From Pipra filicauda (taxonomy: Eukaryota; Chordata; Aves; Passeriformes; Pipridae): a stretch of DNA of 64,000 nt. The position numbers and the translations under genes are program-made. The notes below the pieces were generated by a model. The model was not told where the DNA came from. It saw only the letters and a program-made list of their open reading frames with translations, and searched no databases. The stretch covers positions 434,001 to 498,000 of the forward strand of contig NW_024104522.1 in NCBI RefSeq assembly GCF_003945595.2. The letters are read 5' to 3'. Position 1 is the first letter of the stretch. Each line of letters opens with the position of its first letter. Shown piece after piece: positions 11,601 through 24,009 of this stretch.

Positions 11601-14600
11601 GTGCTTCATTCCTTTCATGGTGGTGTGCTTTATTTGTAGGTGGATGGAATTGCCTGGACCCACACCAGAAACTGGGGAAAAAAGGGAAGAATTATCAAAT
11701 CAGTCATACGCAACAAAATTTTCTTTTAATCCTTATTTATACTGCCTTGACCAGTCATAGGGCACACCCACTGTGAGAATCAGACTGCTTAAAAAAAACC
11801 CAACACAACAAATAACCAAACACAAAACAAAAGAACCCCAAAACCTACCACATAAAGATATAAATCATTCCCTTACAGTTTCAGAGGTACGTTCATGGTC
11901 TAACCTGTTGCTAGGTTAGCCTTTGACAAGCACTGGAGCTATAATTCTGGAAGACTTATATTTTTCAGAACGCTAGAGGAATTATTATGAATTTGCATGT
12001 TTGACTGTCATCAGCAAGGTTTTTATTTGCATAAATGCTATTCATGGCAGCTTTCCCCCAGCAGATGGCATGAGTACAGCCCGTGATCATCCCGACAGCT
12101 CTGCAGTTACTGGGCCAGGCAGGAGAGCTTTGAAGCACAGAGTCTAAGCTACGGTAATGCTTTTCCACCTCCTTCGACAGCTTTTATTTGGATTTTCACG
12201 GAGGCAAGGTTTCTAGTGGCAGGCTGAATGAAAGGTTTCATTACATCATTTCTAGGGTCAATTTTATCTCTGTTCTTTTTACTTTCTGGAGTATTATATC
12301 ACCCTGTTGCTGAAAAATCTGATGAAAACAAAAGTGATCCAAGGATAAATTTCATGTCTAAATCTCTGACTTGGGCTGCTGTAAGAAAACCACCATGGCA
12401 TTGGAAAACCCACTGAGCAGTGTTGTAACATCTGCTAATTCCCAAGCCCTGGAAGCTGACAGCCCGTGGTGTAGTCAGGGTACAGCAGCAGGGTATAGGA
12501 ATTGTGCTCATAGGAGAGCATGAGCTGGGTTTACACCATCTATTTCCCCCCAGCTTTTTAGATATTAGCTAGCTCTTCACTGCCCAAGGAGGTGCAAAAG
12601 GTATATGGATGTATTTATTATCCTTGAACAGGCCATACAAAGAGCGTAATTTTTACTAGTTTACCTGAAGATTATTTTATTCACAGGCATGGAAGGCTTC
12701 ACTCCTTCTGCTCCAAAATCAAGTACAGTTAGCAAGGCAGGATCACTGAAAGGCAGTCACACCTCTTTTCACAGTGAAAACTACTAGATGTTTGAGTGAT
12801 TCATACATTCAAGTAAAATGAAAATATACACATGCAAAATTTCAGTAATTTAACATAAAAATGTCTTTGTGAATCCACTCTGAACAAGTGAATGCCAAGA
12901 CAATTCTTGAGAACCCTGAATGAGCACCTTAAGAGCTGAAATGGACTCTCCTGGTCAATTAATTGCTATCTTTGTTTGAGGAGGAGTGTGGCAATTTGCA
13001 GACAGAAATGTTCATACAAGAAATGCCACAGGCTTCATTGTTGCTGCCCACCTCAATACCCACCAAACCTGCCTGGGTTATAATCAACACCTTCAGACAA
13101 TCCCTGTTGCAGGCAAGGATTTCATTCATTCGAGTGCATTGATCTGGAGACATTTCTGTTTTCTAGTTCCTTTTTTTTGTCAGATTTAATTCAAAAGCTA
13201 TCATGGACATGACATTTTATTCTGAAAGGGTTGTATTTGTTTGGAGTATATTTATTCTTTGAGCTAAATGTTCAGTTTAATATGCTTGCCATAAATGAAC
13301 TTTATTACCCCGTACAGTAAGAGGCCACAAGCTCCTCAAAGCACAAAGTGCTTTGAGAAACCCTTTGATCCATATCAAGTGGAACTGTCTCCAGATAAAT
13401 GTTTCCATGTGCTATTTGACTTTTAATTCACTTAAATACCTTTGAAAGACTCAGGCTCCTAGGAACCGTATGTAACAGTTGCAGGGAAAGAGATTTAAAG
13501 GGAAGAAATAGGTGAAGAATTACAAAGTTGCAGTGAACTCTGCTTCCAAATGAACTTAAAGAGTGGAAGAAGGACAAAAATCTCATCAGTCACAGCAAGG
13601 CATCAACAAGCATCATAATTTGGTCTGCACCAACAGGAAAAACAAGGGGATGAAGCCAGAGGGCCATGGAAGAGGCTGATTCCACATGGAAGAGGCACCC
13701 CGACTGGAGGAACAGTGCTAAGGGCCTGTGTTTCCCACAGCAGATCCCTCAGCTCCTCCGACCCACCCGCCCATGCTCAGGCAGCTTCTCAGAAAGAGCC
13801 TGCTGCCATGGTGTGGAGTAGGAAGTGGGTTTTACATGCATACACAAGAAGCTGACTGGAGCCTCAGGCAGCTGGGAATGACAAGTTGCTTCTCCCATTT
13901 GAGTATTTCCTTAAAGTATTCCATAGGACTGGCTATTCACTCCCCAAAGAAAAGGCATGAAACCCCTTAAATCTACTGCTGCACACCCAGTGACAGGCTC
14001 TCCATTACACATGGACACATGTATTCACAAAAGCAAATTGTACTAAAGAGCTTCACACCTGACTGCTCATTTGCATCTCCTCAGGACTGATTTCTTGGAG
14101 AGGGAGGGAGCTCCTGAGCATGTCCTCCCCCACTCCCGGCAGTCCTGCCATCCCTCTGCCCCAGGCCAGCCACTGCTGACTTTGACAACCCCAGAGAGAG
14201 CACAGCAGAGCAGCCTGTCTATTTTCTTAACTAAAACACTGCACTTGATGTTCTCTGCACAGGTCAGACCTCTTCCACTCTTTTCCACGACCCTCTCACT
14301 TAGATAGGAAACAGTCAGTCCTTTGCTAGTGCCAACAGGCTCCAAGGACAAAACACCACCCCAACAATAGCTTCCTCACCAGCTTCCAACCATAAGTAAT
14401 CTTGGGTTCTGTACTCGCTATACAAATGGTTAGAGGTATTTACATAAAACTCTATTACTGCTCCACTGACAGTCTGACAGAAGGGCTACTTTGCTGTCAG
14501 TTGGCAAATGACATGGTAAAGTTCCTGCCTAGAATGCTGTCAGTGCTGGCGTTGCCTGGAACCTGTTAGTAGGGCCAGATTGCTGCGGAGGCTGGTCAGC

Positions 14601-14740
14601 AAAAGGCTCCTTTTAAAAGGCACGGGCTTTATAGTCAAGTGCCGTGCACAAGTCCTCCAGGGAAGCACAGTGAGGGCTGACAGCTGAGGTGGGGTCACAC
14701 ATGTACAGAGCAGCACCACAAAGAACTTGACCGTGTGTTT
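8699..14740. other. Gene-free DNA between the LTR and the distal poly(A) signal
   Basis: Contains the 10-bp hairpin at 13.3 kb and otherwise nothing I can name. Frames of about 90-110 codons near 10.1-10.6 kb and 14.1-14.35 kb match no family I recognise and occur on both strands at once, as chance frames do. Confidence 0.6.
13335..13357. repeat. Perfect 10-bp inverted repeat with 3-base loop
   Basis: CTCAAAGCAC, loop AAA, GTGCTTTGAG. It lies in gene-free DNA and is not followed by a T-run on either strand that would mark a Pol III end. Confidence 0.8.
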
Positions 14741-14748
14741 ACAGTAAT

Positions 14749-14754
14749 TTTATT
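14749..14754 (-). terminator. Distal candidate poly(A) signal AATAAA with GU-rich downstream element
   Basis: Minus strand reads AACTTGTAAATAAAATTACT, followed 25-50 bases later by a T/G-rich stretch (TTCTTTGTGGTG). This is the layout of a functional cleavage site. It would end a minus-strand transcript about 5 kb beyond the main MAPK1 3' end. No other minus-strand gene is visible between, so an extended MAPK1 UTR is the simplest use. Confidence 0.35.
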
Positions 14755-17700
14755 TACAAGTTACCACATGACACCTGCAGTACTACATTTTTAACACCAC
14801 TAGCAGTAAAATAAGTCACATTTAAGAAGAGTAGGAGGCAGCAGAGAAAAATATGCACAGAGAATGCAGGAAAGCTATTTAGTTGTAACTTAAAGCAAGT
14901 ATTTTTCTACAGACTTTGAAAGCGAGGAGGAATACACACATTGAGAAGAGCAAGTTCTTCAGCCCTGTTATTTCTACAGCACAAGTACAGTGACAATTCA
15001 GTATGATGACTACCACACTAGCAGTCAAATGCAAGTGATGGGAGAGAACTGCCTTAATATCTTGTCCTTTTGAGCACTAAGAAAAGAAAACCAAAGCTTC
15101 CCTCTGAAAAGAGTCATCAAGGGCTCATTTACTTGCAGAGCAAGTAGTGCAGAATTGCTACTGGGGGCAGGAGGGAACAGAACTCAGGACTGGAGAGTTC
15201 CCAAGTTTTGCAAATTGCCTGCAAGGTCTTATCTGGTCTTGAATTAAGTAGTTGGTGAGCAAAACCAGTTGCAGCATTCCACAAGTCTTTTTACAGTGCT
15301 GTGCTCTAAGGCACAGCTTAGCAGAATCCCAAAATCAAGCAGAGAAAAAAGCCCTTCCGCTCTCTTAAAATCCTTGGCTCTAGTGATGCTGGTGTTGAGC
15401 CTGGGCCTTTCTCAAAAGGAAAAATGTGGAGGAGCAAATCCGGAGAAACACTCTAGACCTGGATGCATTCTGATGATAAGACTCACAAGAAAATAAGCTT
15501 AAAGCAGCATCAGGTGTGACCCTTTTCTGCTTCAAAGCAGCAGCTTCCAGAAAGCAAATAAGTGTTATCCAGGACCTGTTTTTCCCCCCAGACATCTTTA
15601 ATAGCCTGGAGCTACTGTCAATACACATGATCCATGCTAGAGGCTGCAAAGACAATGAGAATACAAGCTGCACAGTAATAATTATTTCCACTACTAACTA
15701 CACACAGGATATATTGCTTTTGGTACAATGCCATTTATTGTCACAAGAAGAAAACCAGTGATTAAGTTGAGCACACATGAATTATGCAGACCTTTGCCAT
15801 GCTGTAACAAGCGTATTTTACTTACAGAAATGTCAACAAATCAGCTGTAAAAACAGCTTAATACAGTTCTTCCAAAATACTAAACACACCCTCAAAACCA
15901 AGTTTATAAATTAAGTTTAGCTACAACAGAATAAGAAATGACCAGGTTTTTTTTCTTAATCCCCACTTTTGTTTGGAGCTGCACTTACTCTGCATGAGAG
16001 CAAACACGGAATCAACACGGAGCTTTAGTGACAGCAACAACATCCACTGAAGTGCTTCTGAGTGTGCAAACTGGCCTGCAAGTTTGGGTTCCCTCCACAC
16101 CTGTGGCACACCTAGTCAGAAAGCCTGCAAAGGTACACGTGTACAAAAACTAACAAAAAGCTTTTCAAATACACAGAATACATTACAAGGTCTTGAGTCT
16201 ATGATGTCTCAACTACAAGTTAGAATATCTGTAAGTTTTTAACTTCCAGGAACATAGAAAAGTTTTTTTAGTCAAAATTTCCCTTTAAGTACAAGCTATT
16301 GAAATTAAAGGTGACCTAGGAGAAAGGCTTGACTAAAAAATCTTCCAGCTCTCTTGTGATATCCTCAGTTCAGTCTCAAGCCAAAATTCAAAATATTCAG
16401 CATTTTGGCATTTGTAGTTTTAAGGCAGAAAAACATCTTCTCAACAAGCCATTTAGTCTTGGATGTTATAAAAAAAAACAACAACAAAAACAAACAAACA
16501 AACAAACAACTCCCCCTAAAAGGTGCATCTCAAGTCTTTTAGTAATAGCAAATTTAAAATAATTGCCTGGCATTCCCTTACAGCTTTTGGTTCATTATTT
16601 TTTTGCTAAAAATCCTGAATTTTCAGACATGCTGAAGCACACACACATCGTGGGTAGAGAAGACTAGTTTTCCATTCTTATTTCTAGGTTGTGCGTTTAA
16701 GGTCAGCATTAAACTCGGCAGGTGGAATAACAGATCTCTGCACTGCCAACTCTGGTGCCACCCCAGGCACGCAGGACCGACCCGGCACCGGAGCTGCTCT
16801 GCACTATCCACACTTCCTACCCAGAGCCAGCAGCTTAACCAGGGCCCTGGGGTCAGCTGCCTGTACCCAGGCTCAGCTCTGTGAAGCACAACTGTGTCCT
16901 TAGCTCAGCTTTACAGAAAAAAATTAAAAAGCAAAAGCCAAACTGTGAGACCGTAGGAATCTCCAAGTGTGCAAGGTAAGGAAAAGTAAGAACAAAGGAG
17001 TGAAGTAATTGAATCAGTCATAGCAGATAAGGGACTCTGGAGAAAAGTACCAACACGGAAAGCGTAAACCCCTGAGGAAGAGCAGTGTCACTGCAAGAGA
17101 ACTCAGCGAGATCAAAGGTCAGCCCAGTCCAAGCAGCAAGGGAAGGAGAAAGGGAGGAGCAGGATTTCAGTCAGCAGCTCAGTGCACACAAACTCACAGA
17201 CTGGGAAGATAAACGAAAGGTTTTTTAACACTGTCTTTTTGATGAGAAAATGCTGCAATATACCCTGTTAAGGTATTTCTTGCTCTTTTCAGGGAAATCA
17301 GGAATGGAATACCTTAAGGCTCCTCTTTTCGGCCTTCATGCACAAACATAAGCACAATGAAAAGCCAGAAGGATCACACATCTCTCTACCACACTAATTA
17401 ATTAGATGGAAAGAAGAGGAACGTCAGGAAAAATGGGCTCTGTGTGTGTGCTGAGAGGAAGATGAGGGGCAACTCTGGGGAAGTAGCAGGAAGTTTTCAG
17501 TATTCACATGGTATTCAAGTATTTAGTCAAAAAGAGAAAAGCTTGAACCAGGGACTGCTGGACTTCAGGCAAAAGTTCCCAACAACCACCCCAATGGAAC
17601 TCGGTTTCATGGCCCATGTTAGCCAAACGCATTGTTCCTTCCTGATCCTTATCTCTATTTTCATATTGCCTTCCCAGAAATCCACGTACAGTTACCAGAT

Positions 17701-19689
17701 CACATGCTGTGCTTCCACAGGAAGAGTCTCAGGAGACCTTCCAGCTTTTTTGCTTACCTCTACCCTGGATTTACATGAGTTTAAGTAACGTGATCAATCA
17801 CCTGTTGTTTGTCATCAGGAAGGTCACAAATCCTATAGAAGAAAGACTTTTTGGAACAACTGGAACTTGTTCAGACGGAGTTCGAGTGCAAAGAGAAAAG
17901 TAAATTGTCAGTAGTGAGATATACTGAAAAAACAGGCAGAGTTCTGGAAAACACCTGAAGGAAAGTTGTCAGTATAATTTATAAAGGGGAAAGACAGAGG
18001 GGTTACAGAACAATTCTCGCATATAACTCCCAAGATCAGTCCTCACATGAACAGCCGTGAGCAGGGCTGTGATGGGGATGTGAACACCGGCACCTCTGGC
18101 ACCTTGCACAGCACCAGGGGGCTGTTTGCAGACTCACCAAAGCTGCCCTTGGAACCGGAGCTGAGGCTCTAGAACTCCTCTGAAGCCTGGAGAGTCACGT
18201 GTGGTGAAAAGACATATCAGAGCAAGAAAACCATCAACAGACATGGCACACTTGGATGCAATGATGTTTGAAGGTCTTCTACACACTTCAAAATTTTTTT
18301 TAAGCTTGTCAAGTGTAACATATGTGCAGTTTAGTAGAAAGAATAACTGAAGATGACATGCATGACACAGAAGCATCTTTGGTCTGTAGAGAAATACCTG
18401 GGTCAGAGCTCTACAAAGCTTGATGCCATCAGACCTACACTAGTATCTCTTCCAATAAGTAGGGCTTGTACTCCTTGCCAGCCTTCCTGAGTATTCGAGT
18501 GCACCGCCTGTCCCAGCACAGGCAGCTCAGCTTCCAGAACATGGGGGCTCTCCCTGGAACCACCGGCCCCTGCCCAATCCACACACCCAGCTTGGGCTCC
18601 AACAGTCCAAGAGTGCCCACTACACTTGAAGATTTACAGATGGAGAGGATCGGCCTCCAGTTCTGGTGAAATACAGAAAATCTGCGTGGTATTTCAAACT
18701 AACCTGACTGAAACAACACGACAACATGAAGTCAGCCAGGATCCTGTCAAAACCTCCACGGAGCCAAGCTGCAGTGCAGCCGTACCTTGAAGAACATGCT
18801 ATGGTGAACACACGTTCTGCCAGGGGAACAGCCACAGCCAACAAAAAGTAAGAACACACATAAACCCATCTATGTCAAGAATCAAATTCTGTAGTATTTT
18901 GGGAAAAAATTCTGTATGCTGCAGTGAAAGCCAAAGAGGGGATGCAGAAATGCATTTTGACAAGCCAATTCTCAGAGCTGTTACAGAGCTGTCAGTTACA
19001 GCTAAGCTCTCTTTAGTTTCAGGTCACATTTTCTGTGTTTTCATATTAATTAGAGATGTTTCTAGCTGACATTATCCAGCTACATCTTTCAAGAGTTCAG
19101 TTCTTTGGCATAGTCTGATTTTAGGCTAAAAAAAATTCAAAAAAATTAATTAAAAGCCTATGACAGTGATGTAACTTACTTGCACTTCTCCCAGAAACCC
19201 CACATTTTAAGCCTATGGTCTGAGAAGAACATTTTTGTACTGAAATGATGAAAAAATGGTCTCTAAGGGTTGTGCAAGTAGCAATTTTCGAGATTTCGTG
19301 GGAACAGTGTAATATCCATATAAAGAGTGTCAAAAAAGCCTGTGACCATCAGATACACTGGAATCAATTCGCATCACTGTGCTCAACAAGTCAAAATGCT
19401 GATGATTTCATAACTTTCTTGCACAAAAGATAAAACATTTCTGCCTGTCTATAAAGAAACTTCACCTGTGGTTTGTTTGGATGGCTTCCCTAATTTAATT
19501 ACAAACTGGTACAGTTCTACAGTGAGACACACACACTCTTGAGTATTTACAAACACTGACTGCAGGCTGCTTCTTGTGCAGGGAGGGTCAGTTTTGGATA
19601 AGCCAATATGATCCACACCAGCCTCTGGACCAGCAGCTCGGGGCAAAGCAAAGTCCCAGTCATTCTATATATGCACAGAACTATGCTGG
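14755..19689 (-). other. Possible extended MAPK1 3'UTR or intergenic DNA
   Basis: No coding exon recognised. It lies between the main MAPK1 3' end and a well-formed distal poly(A) signal on the same strand; a further AATAAA is at 15739-15734. Transcription through here is possible but not shown by sequence. Confidence 0.35.
16470..16510. repeat. A-rich (CAAA)n simple repeat
   Basis: Run of A followed by CAACAACAAAAA and five or so CAAA units. Confidence 0.9.
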
Positions 19690-19710
19690 TTTGGTAATAC
19701 AGGGACACAA

Positions 19711-19716
19711 TTTAAT
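19711..19716 (-). terminator. Candidate poly(A) signal ATTAAA, main MAPK1 3' end
   Basis: Minus strand reads AATCATTAAATTGTGTCCCT, inside a block I recognise as conserved in the mammalian MAPK1 3'UTR. ATTAAA is the commonest variant hexamer. Cleavage would fall near 19,690-19,700. Confidence 0.55.
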
Positions 19717-19943
19717 GATTTTCTTTGCATTTGTTTTTACAAGATTCAGATGCCAAAAACAAAACAGAACATTAAGTTACCTGATTTAAAAAAGAAAATC
19801 ACAAACGTTTACAACATCAAAAGAATAAGACGAAATATAAACCTTTGCTACTTACAATTGATCTATACAGATTAACCAAATCACAAATCTGTCACAATAT
19901 AAATGTTTAATTGTTACAATGAATAAGAACATACAGAAAATGA

Positions 19944-19949
19944 TTTATT
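19944..19949 (-). terminator. Candidate internal poly(A) signal AATAAA
   Basis: Canonical hexamer in an A-rich run of the 3'UTR (minus strand AAAAATAAATCATTTTC). It lies about 230 bases before the ATTAAA signal and could give a slightly shorter transcript. Confidence 0.4.
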
Positions 19950-22900
19950 TTTTTTTATAAAATCTTCCTTTGCTTTTTTATTTTAAACTTACCATTAACT
20001 AAATTAGCTATGCAGGACTTGTGGGGTACATGACTAAGAAGGCACCAACAGTACAAAGCAAAGACAAAGCAGTTTGAGTATTTTAAGAGTGCTCTACACT
20101 GATACAACACGAGAAAAGGCAACAATAGTAAGTAAACCAGCTGCAACCTGTAGAAGTTTGTTCTAGATTTACATATGTAGTCCAACTTTTACATTTCCGC
20201 CAATGTGTCACTTGGTTTGATCACAGCACACGCTACAAAAACCACTGTAAGCTTCACTTTACTAATGTGCACTTTTCGCTAATTTAGTGTCTTGATTTCA
20301 ATTGTTAACTAAACCATTTTGAACCACAAATGTATTTAAAACTTAGTAAAAGGATTGTTTGGACTTTTTCATTTAAACCACTGCATTTACAAAAATATTT
20401 CCCCTAAAATCTGGGATTGCTTGAAGACATTGCTGTACAAATATAAAAGTACTATGCAAGGGACCAAATTCATAAGTATATGGTGTGTATGTAGAAACCT
20501 ATATTTATACCATATCACTGTGCTGTAACAACACAATAAATTTATCAATAATCAAGGACTATATAAACTACACTAACATAAGCAAATATATATTAATAAA
20601 GTTTAAATCTATAGTACAGTTGCTCAGCAAACAACTTTGACATGGTATAAATATATCGTAGCATATTACAGTGGGCAGCAACAACAGGTTTTAGTTTCTC
20701 TCATCCACAAGGAAAGCCCTGCTCAGCTCCTCGGGTTTGGCCACAGCCCAGTTATGTCACCAGTGTTGCTCCCAAGCTCTGGCACAAACCAGGCTCTGGT
20801 GTCATGTCACAGGGGTGAGGAAGAGGCTGGAAACAGGCGGGACAGCAGAGGCAGACACTTATTTGCCAAAGCATCCATGAGAATTTTGGGTTTGCATATT
20901 TTTCTTCAGCTGTAAGGTTGGAATGTTTTTGACAGTGAACTGTTTACATTCCTTACTCCCAAAGCATCTTTACCATGAAATATGCATGCTACTTGGATTA
21001 AAAGTTGATGTTCTCCGCTCTAAAATATAAAAACTGCATAAAGAAAAAACCCCAGTGTGAAATGATGAAATAACTGACCTAACACAGTGTTGTTAGAGGC
21101 ACCTTCTTTTAAACTATTTTCAGAATCTGACAAAAAAAAATAAAATCATGCTTCGGCATGTGACACATCAACAAATTCAACCCACCAATGTTTATTGAGT
21201 TCGGTAAAAGACTGATGGATGTGGTTACGGATCCTGAGGGATGCCAGTGGGATTCAGCAAGAGTAGCTAAGTAAGAAAGCCCGAAAGCACCAAACATTAG
21301 GTAAAGCAAACCCTCGGCTTCTCACTCGGAGAGACGGGATACAAGGGTAAGTCTACACCTCCCCAAACATCCAAAATGAAAGAAAGTATTAAAAAAAAGA
21401 ATTGGGAAAGAGAAGGGTGAAGTAAGCTGCCAAAGTTCTTCCTTAATAAATTAAAACTGAGGTGTTACAAACTAATTTCAGTAACAGTCATCTTTCCAAC
21501 CGTGCCAAAAATGATTCCTGTTGTAATGATGATCATACAAGTAGCAGAGAATCTAGAAATATTTCAACTTTTCAAAACTGAGTGAGAAAAGCATTTTGGT
21601 AAAGATGTGTAGAAAGGTCAAGAGAAATTTCTACACTAGTATCAACAGTCAAGTGCATATTTCTTCTATAGAAATGTTTTTAGCATAGGTTCCACACCAC
21701 GATCCAATGGTCACTTGTGCAGCGTCCTGACAATGCTCCGAATTTGTTCCCCGCAACAGAGATTTATGTACCACAGGAATTTCCTAATAGAAAATGCCCT
21801 TTAATGATGAACTCCTGTTGATTAAAAATTAGTTTTGGCAGACTAACACTTAAACTAGAGGAAAAAGAAAATTTTGAAATGGAATCTTGTAAGCACCCTT
21901 ATCTACTGAAGTCTAAGTTAATGGCTTTCTAATTTCTCTGAAGAGCAGACTAAATGGTATGAGGAAGCCTGGAGTTATTAACCAGCCAGCATCCTTATAT
22001 ATTACAGTAGCAATTGAACCTGATTTCCATTCAAAGACATTACCCAAGAGGAAACCAAAAACTAATTCTTAATGTTAATGTGAAGATATAAGATTTAAAT
22101 TTATTTCCAGGAATTACAAGTGCATTTTGTTAATATTAGCAAGCAGTCTTTATACAATCCATTCTTCACTGCTGCCAAAATAAAATGAGAAAAAGACAGC
22201 AGAGATATGAAAAGCTAAAAATAGAACTATTTTTCCTAAGTTATTTGTTGAATAGCATTTCAGTTGAACACAACTCAGAGGTAACAATAGATTATTTTTT
22301 TTTCTCAATCATAGGCATGTGGCACTTAGACAATCATCTTTGCACAGAAAGCTTTAACAGTCATGCGAGGGCACAGTAATTATTTTAAACAAGGCAAATT
22401 TCTCACCACAGAGAGCAGTGGGGAAAGAAAAGGAGGCACTGCACTGGAACATAACACCTAGTAAACTCCACATTATACAATTTCAGTAACAAATACTTGA
22501 AAAGATCATTAAAAGATATACAATTTTAAACGTTATTTAGTGCTAGCTTTGTTTGGTTGTCCTAACTCAGCATTATCAGAAAAGTTTGATAGTACTTGAC
22601 AACAGAACAGTACTTCATGTCACGAGCTCATGGAGGCTTGATTACAAATCACCATAGTGTAGGTTGCAAGAAATGAACTTGAGATGCTGACATGCTGTAG
22701 GAGCAAAAGTAAAATCAAACTTTCTCATTTAAAGATGCAGTGTTCCTCTCTGCAAGAATTCTGAATGTCAGTGATTAGACTCAAACGTAAAACCTATCAA
22801 TCCTCATTTGAAGCACTTCATTGGTATGCAGGATGTAGACTGAGTTTATTAACATCATATTTTGGTTTCTTGCTTGCCACCAGATAGGGCTGCCTTCCCC

Positions 22901-23952
22901 AGAGAGCAGCACTGGCCATGGGGTCATCATGCCATTGCGGGTTTCCTACCCTTCCACCTCAGGGGAACAGAGGCTGGGGATGCCACGCTGCTCATAGAAA
23001 CACCACTACACGGGATGAACTTCGGGAGTGCTATGTCTCCAATATGGTTAAACTTTAAATGATCTCTTTTAGAAAAAGTGGGGAGAAAAAGGTACAAATT
23101 TTGTCAATACGTGGAAAAAAGATGAATTCAGTTACGTTGGGTTCCTATGTGCCTCTTACACTGTATAGAATACCTGCACGTACAGCACAGGACACCCAAA
23201 CAAGTGCATAAGCAAGATTAACATGAACATGACTTATGCTGCAATCCATAGCACAATGGTACACACTCCACTGGATGCCAACCAACCATTTCTAGTTAAA
23301 AACGACGTGCAAAAAAAAATCTGGGATGTCACTGACTTAAAGTGCCCTGAATAGTAGCTTTTCTTAAAAAAAAATAAAAATGCCAGCGACTTCGGTAAAG
23401 TCAGAAAAACATAGTTCATGGTGTAAACGTCTTACAGGTTAATGAATTATCTTCTTGGATATTGATCCAGGAGTGAAAGGAACCACTGCATCTTTCAAAC
23501 CAGAAAGCAAGCAGTTAAAACACGGGCAGCAGTAGGTGCACGTACAGTACAGTACTGCAACAGGTCAACAAGGGGCATTATGCAGAGGAGTGTCAATTAC
23601 AATTCTTCAGCCTTAAAGATTCATTGAAAGCATGAAAAGCCAAAACTACCAGGAACTGCCCTCCTGAATGGCTCAAAGGAGTTAGTGGATAAGCTGAGAG
23701 AGGCCACGAGACATGACCAACAATAAAGAACTGGGAAGAGGAACAGCAACGTTTGAGCATGCCCAGTCCTTTAAGTCCTTGTCCTACAAAAGAGAGCAGA
23801 GACATATTTCAGTGAAGGAAGTTTCACACTGCCTTTTAAAACAAACACTTTCCTATTTCTGTGCTCTGTGCACACTATGTTTACCGTGAGTCAGACAGTG
23901 GGACCAATATAAGTTAAAAAATAAGTCAGAGACAGTGGATATCGGGGCATTT

Positions 23953-24009
23953 CATTTTAAACTAAAATTTTCAATCTTCAAAAGATTAGGAAGATTAAAC
24001 ATAACTAAT
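23953..24009. repeat. Copy A of a diverged direct repeat in MAPK1 intron 8
   Basis: 57 bases match 25466-25522 without gaps at 49 positions by my count; weaker similarity extends leftward to about 23,911 after allowing a 6-base gap. Both copies carry TTAGGAAGATTAA. Confidence 0.7.

Larger units (their letters stand above)
19690..23783 (-). other. MAPK1: MAPK1 exon 9, main 3'UTR
   Basis: Non-coding exon of about 4.1 kb. Its start is set by acceptor CTCTTTTGTAG followed by GACAAGGACTTAAAGG, which resembles the start of the mammalian MAPK1 UTR exon as I remember it. Further blocks recognised in minus-strand order: about 22,705-22,670 (CTACAGCATGTCAGCATCTC), 22,420-22,310 (around CGCATGACTGTTA), 20,430-20,380 (GGGAAATATTTTTGTAAATG), 20,080-20,010 (GTACTGTTGGTGCCTTCTTA), 19,860-19,800 (TTGATGTTGTAAACG) and 19,720-19,690. 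The order and approximate 4-kb length agree with the human exon. The 3' boundary is approximate, set by an ATTAAA signal at 19716-19711. The boundary and the homology rest on recall, not alignment. Confidence 0.85.

Noticed and set aside
1..19690. YPEL1, the expected human neighbour
   Set aside because: I looked for its conserved Cys-rich and ENCKTTLGWKYEHAFE-type coding blocks on the minus strand and saw none in this stretch.
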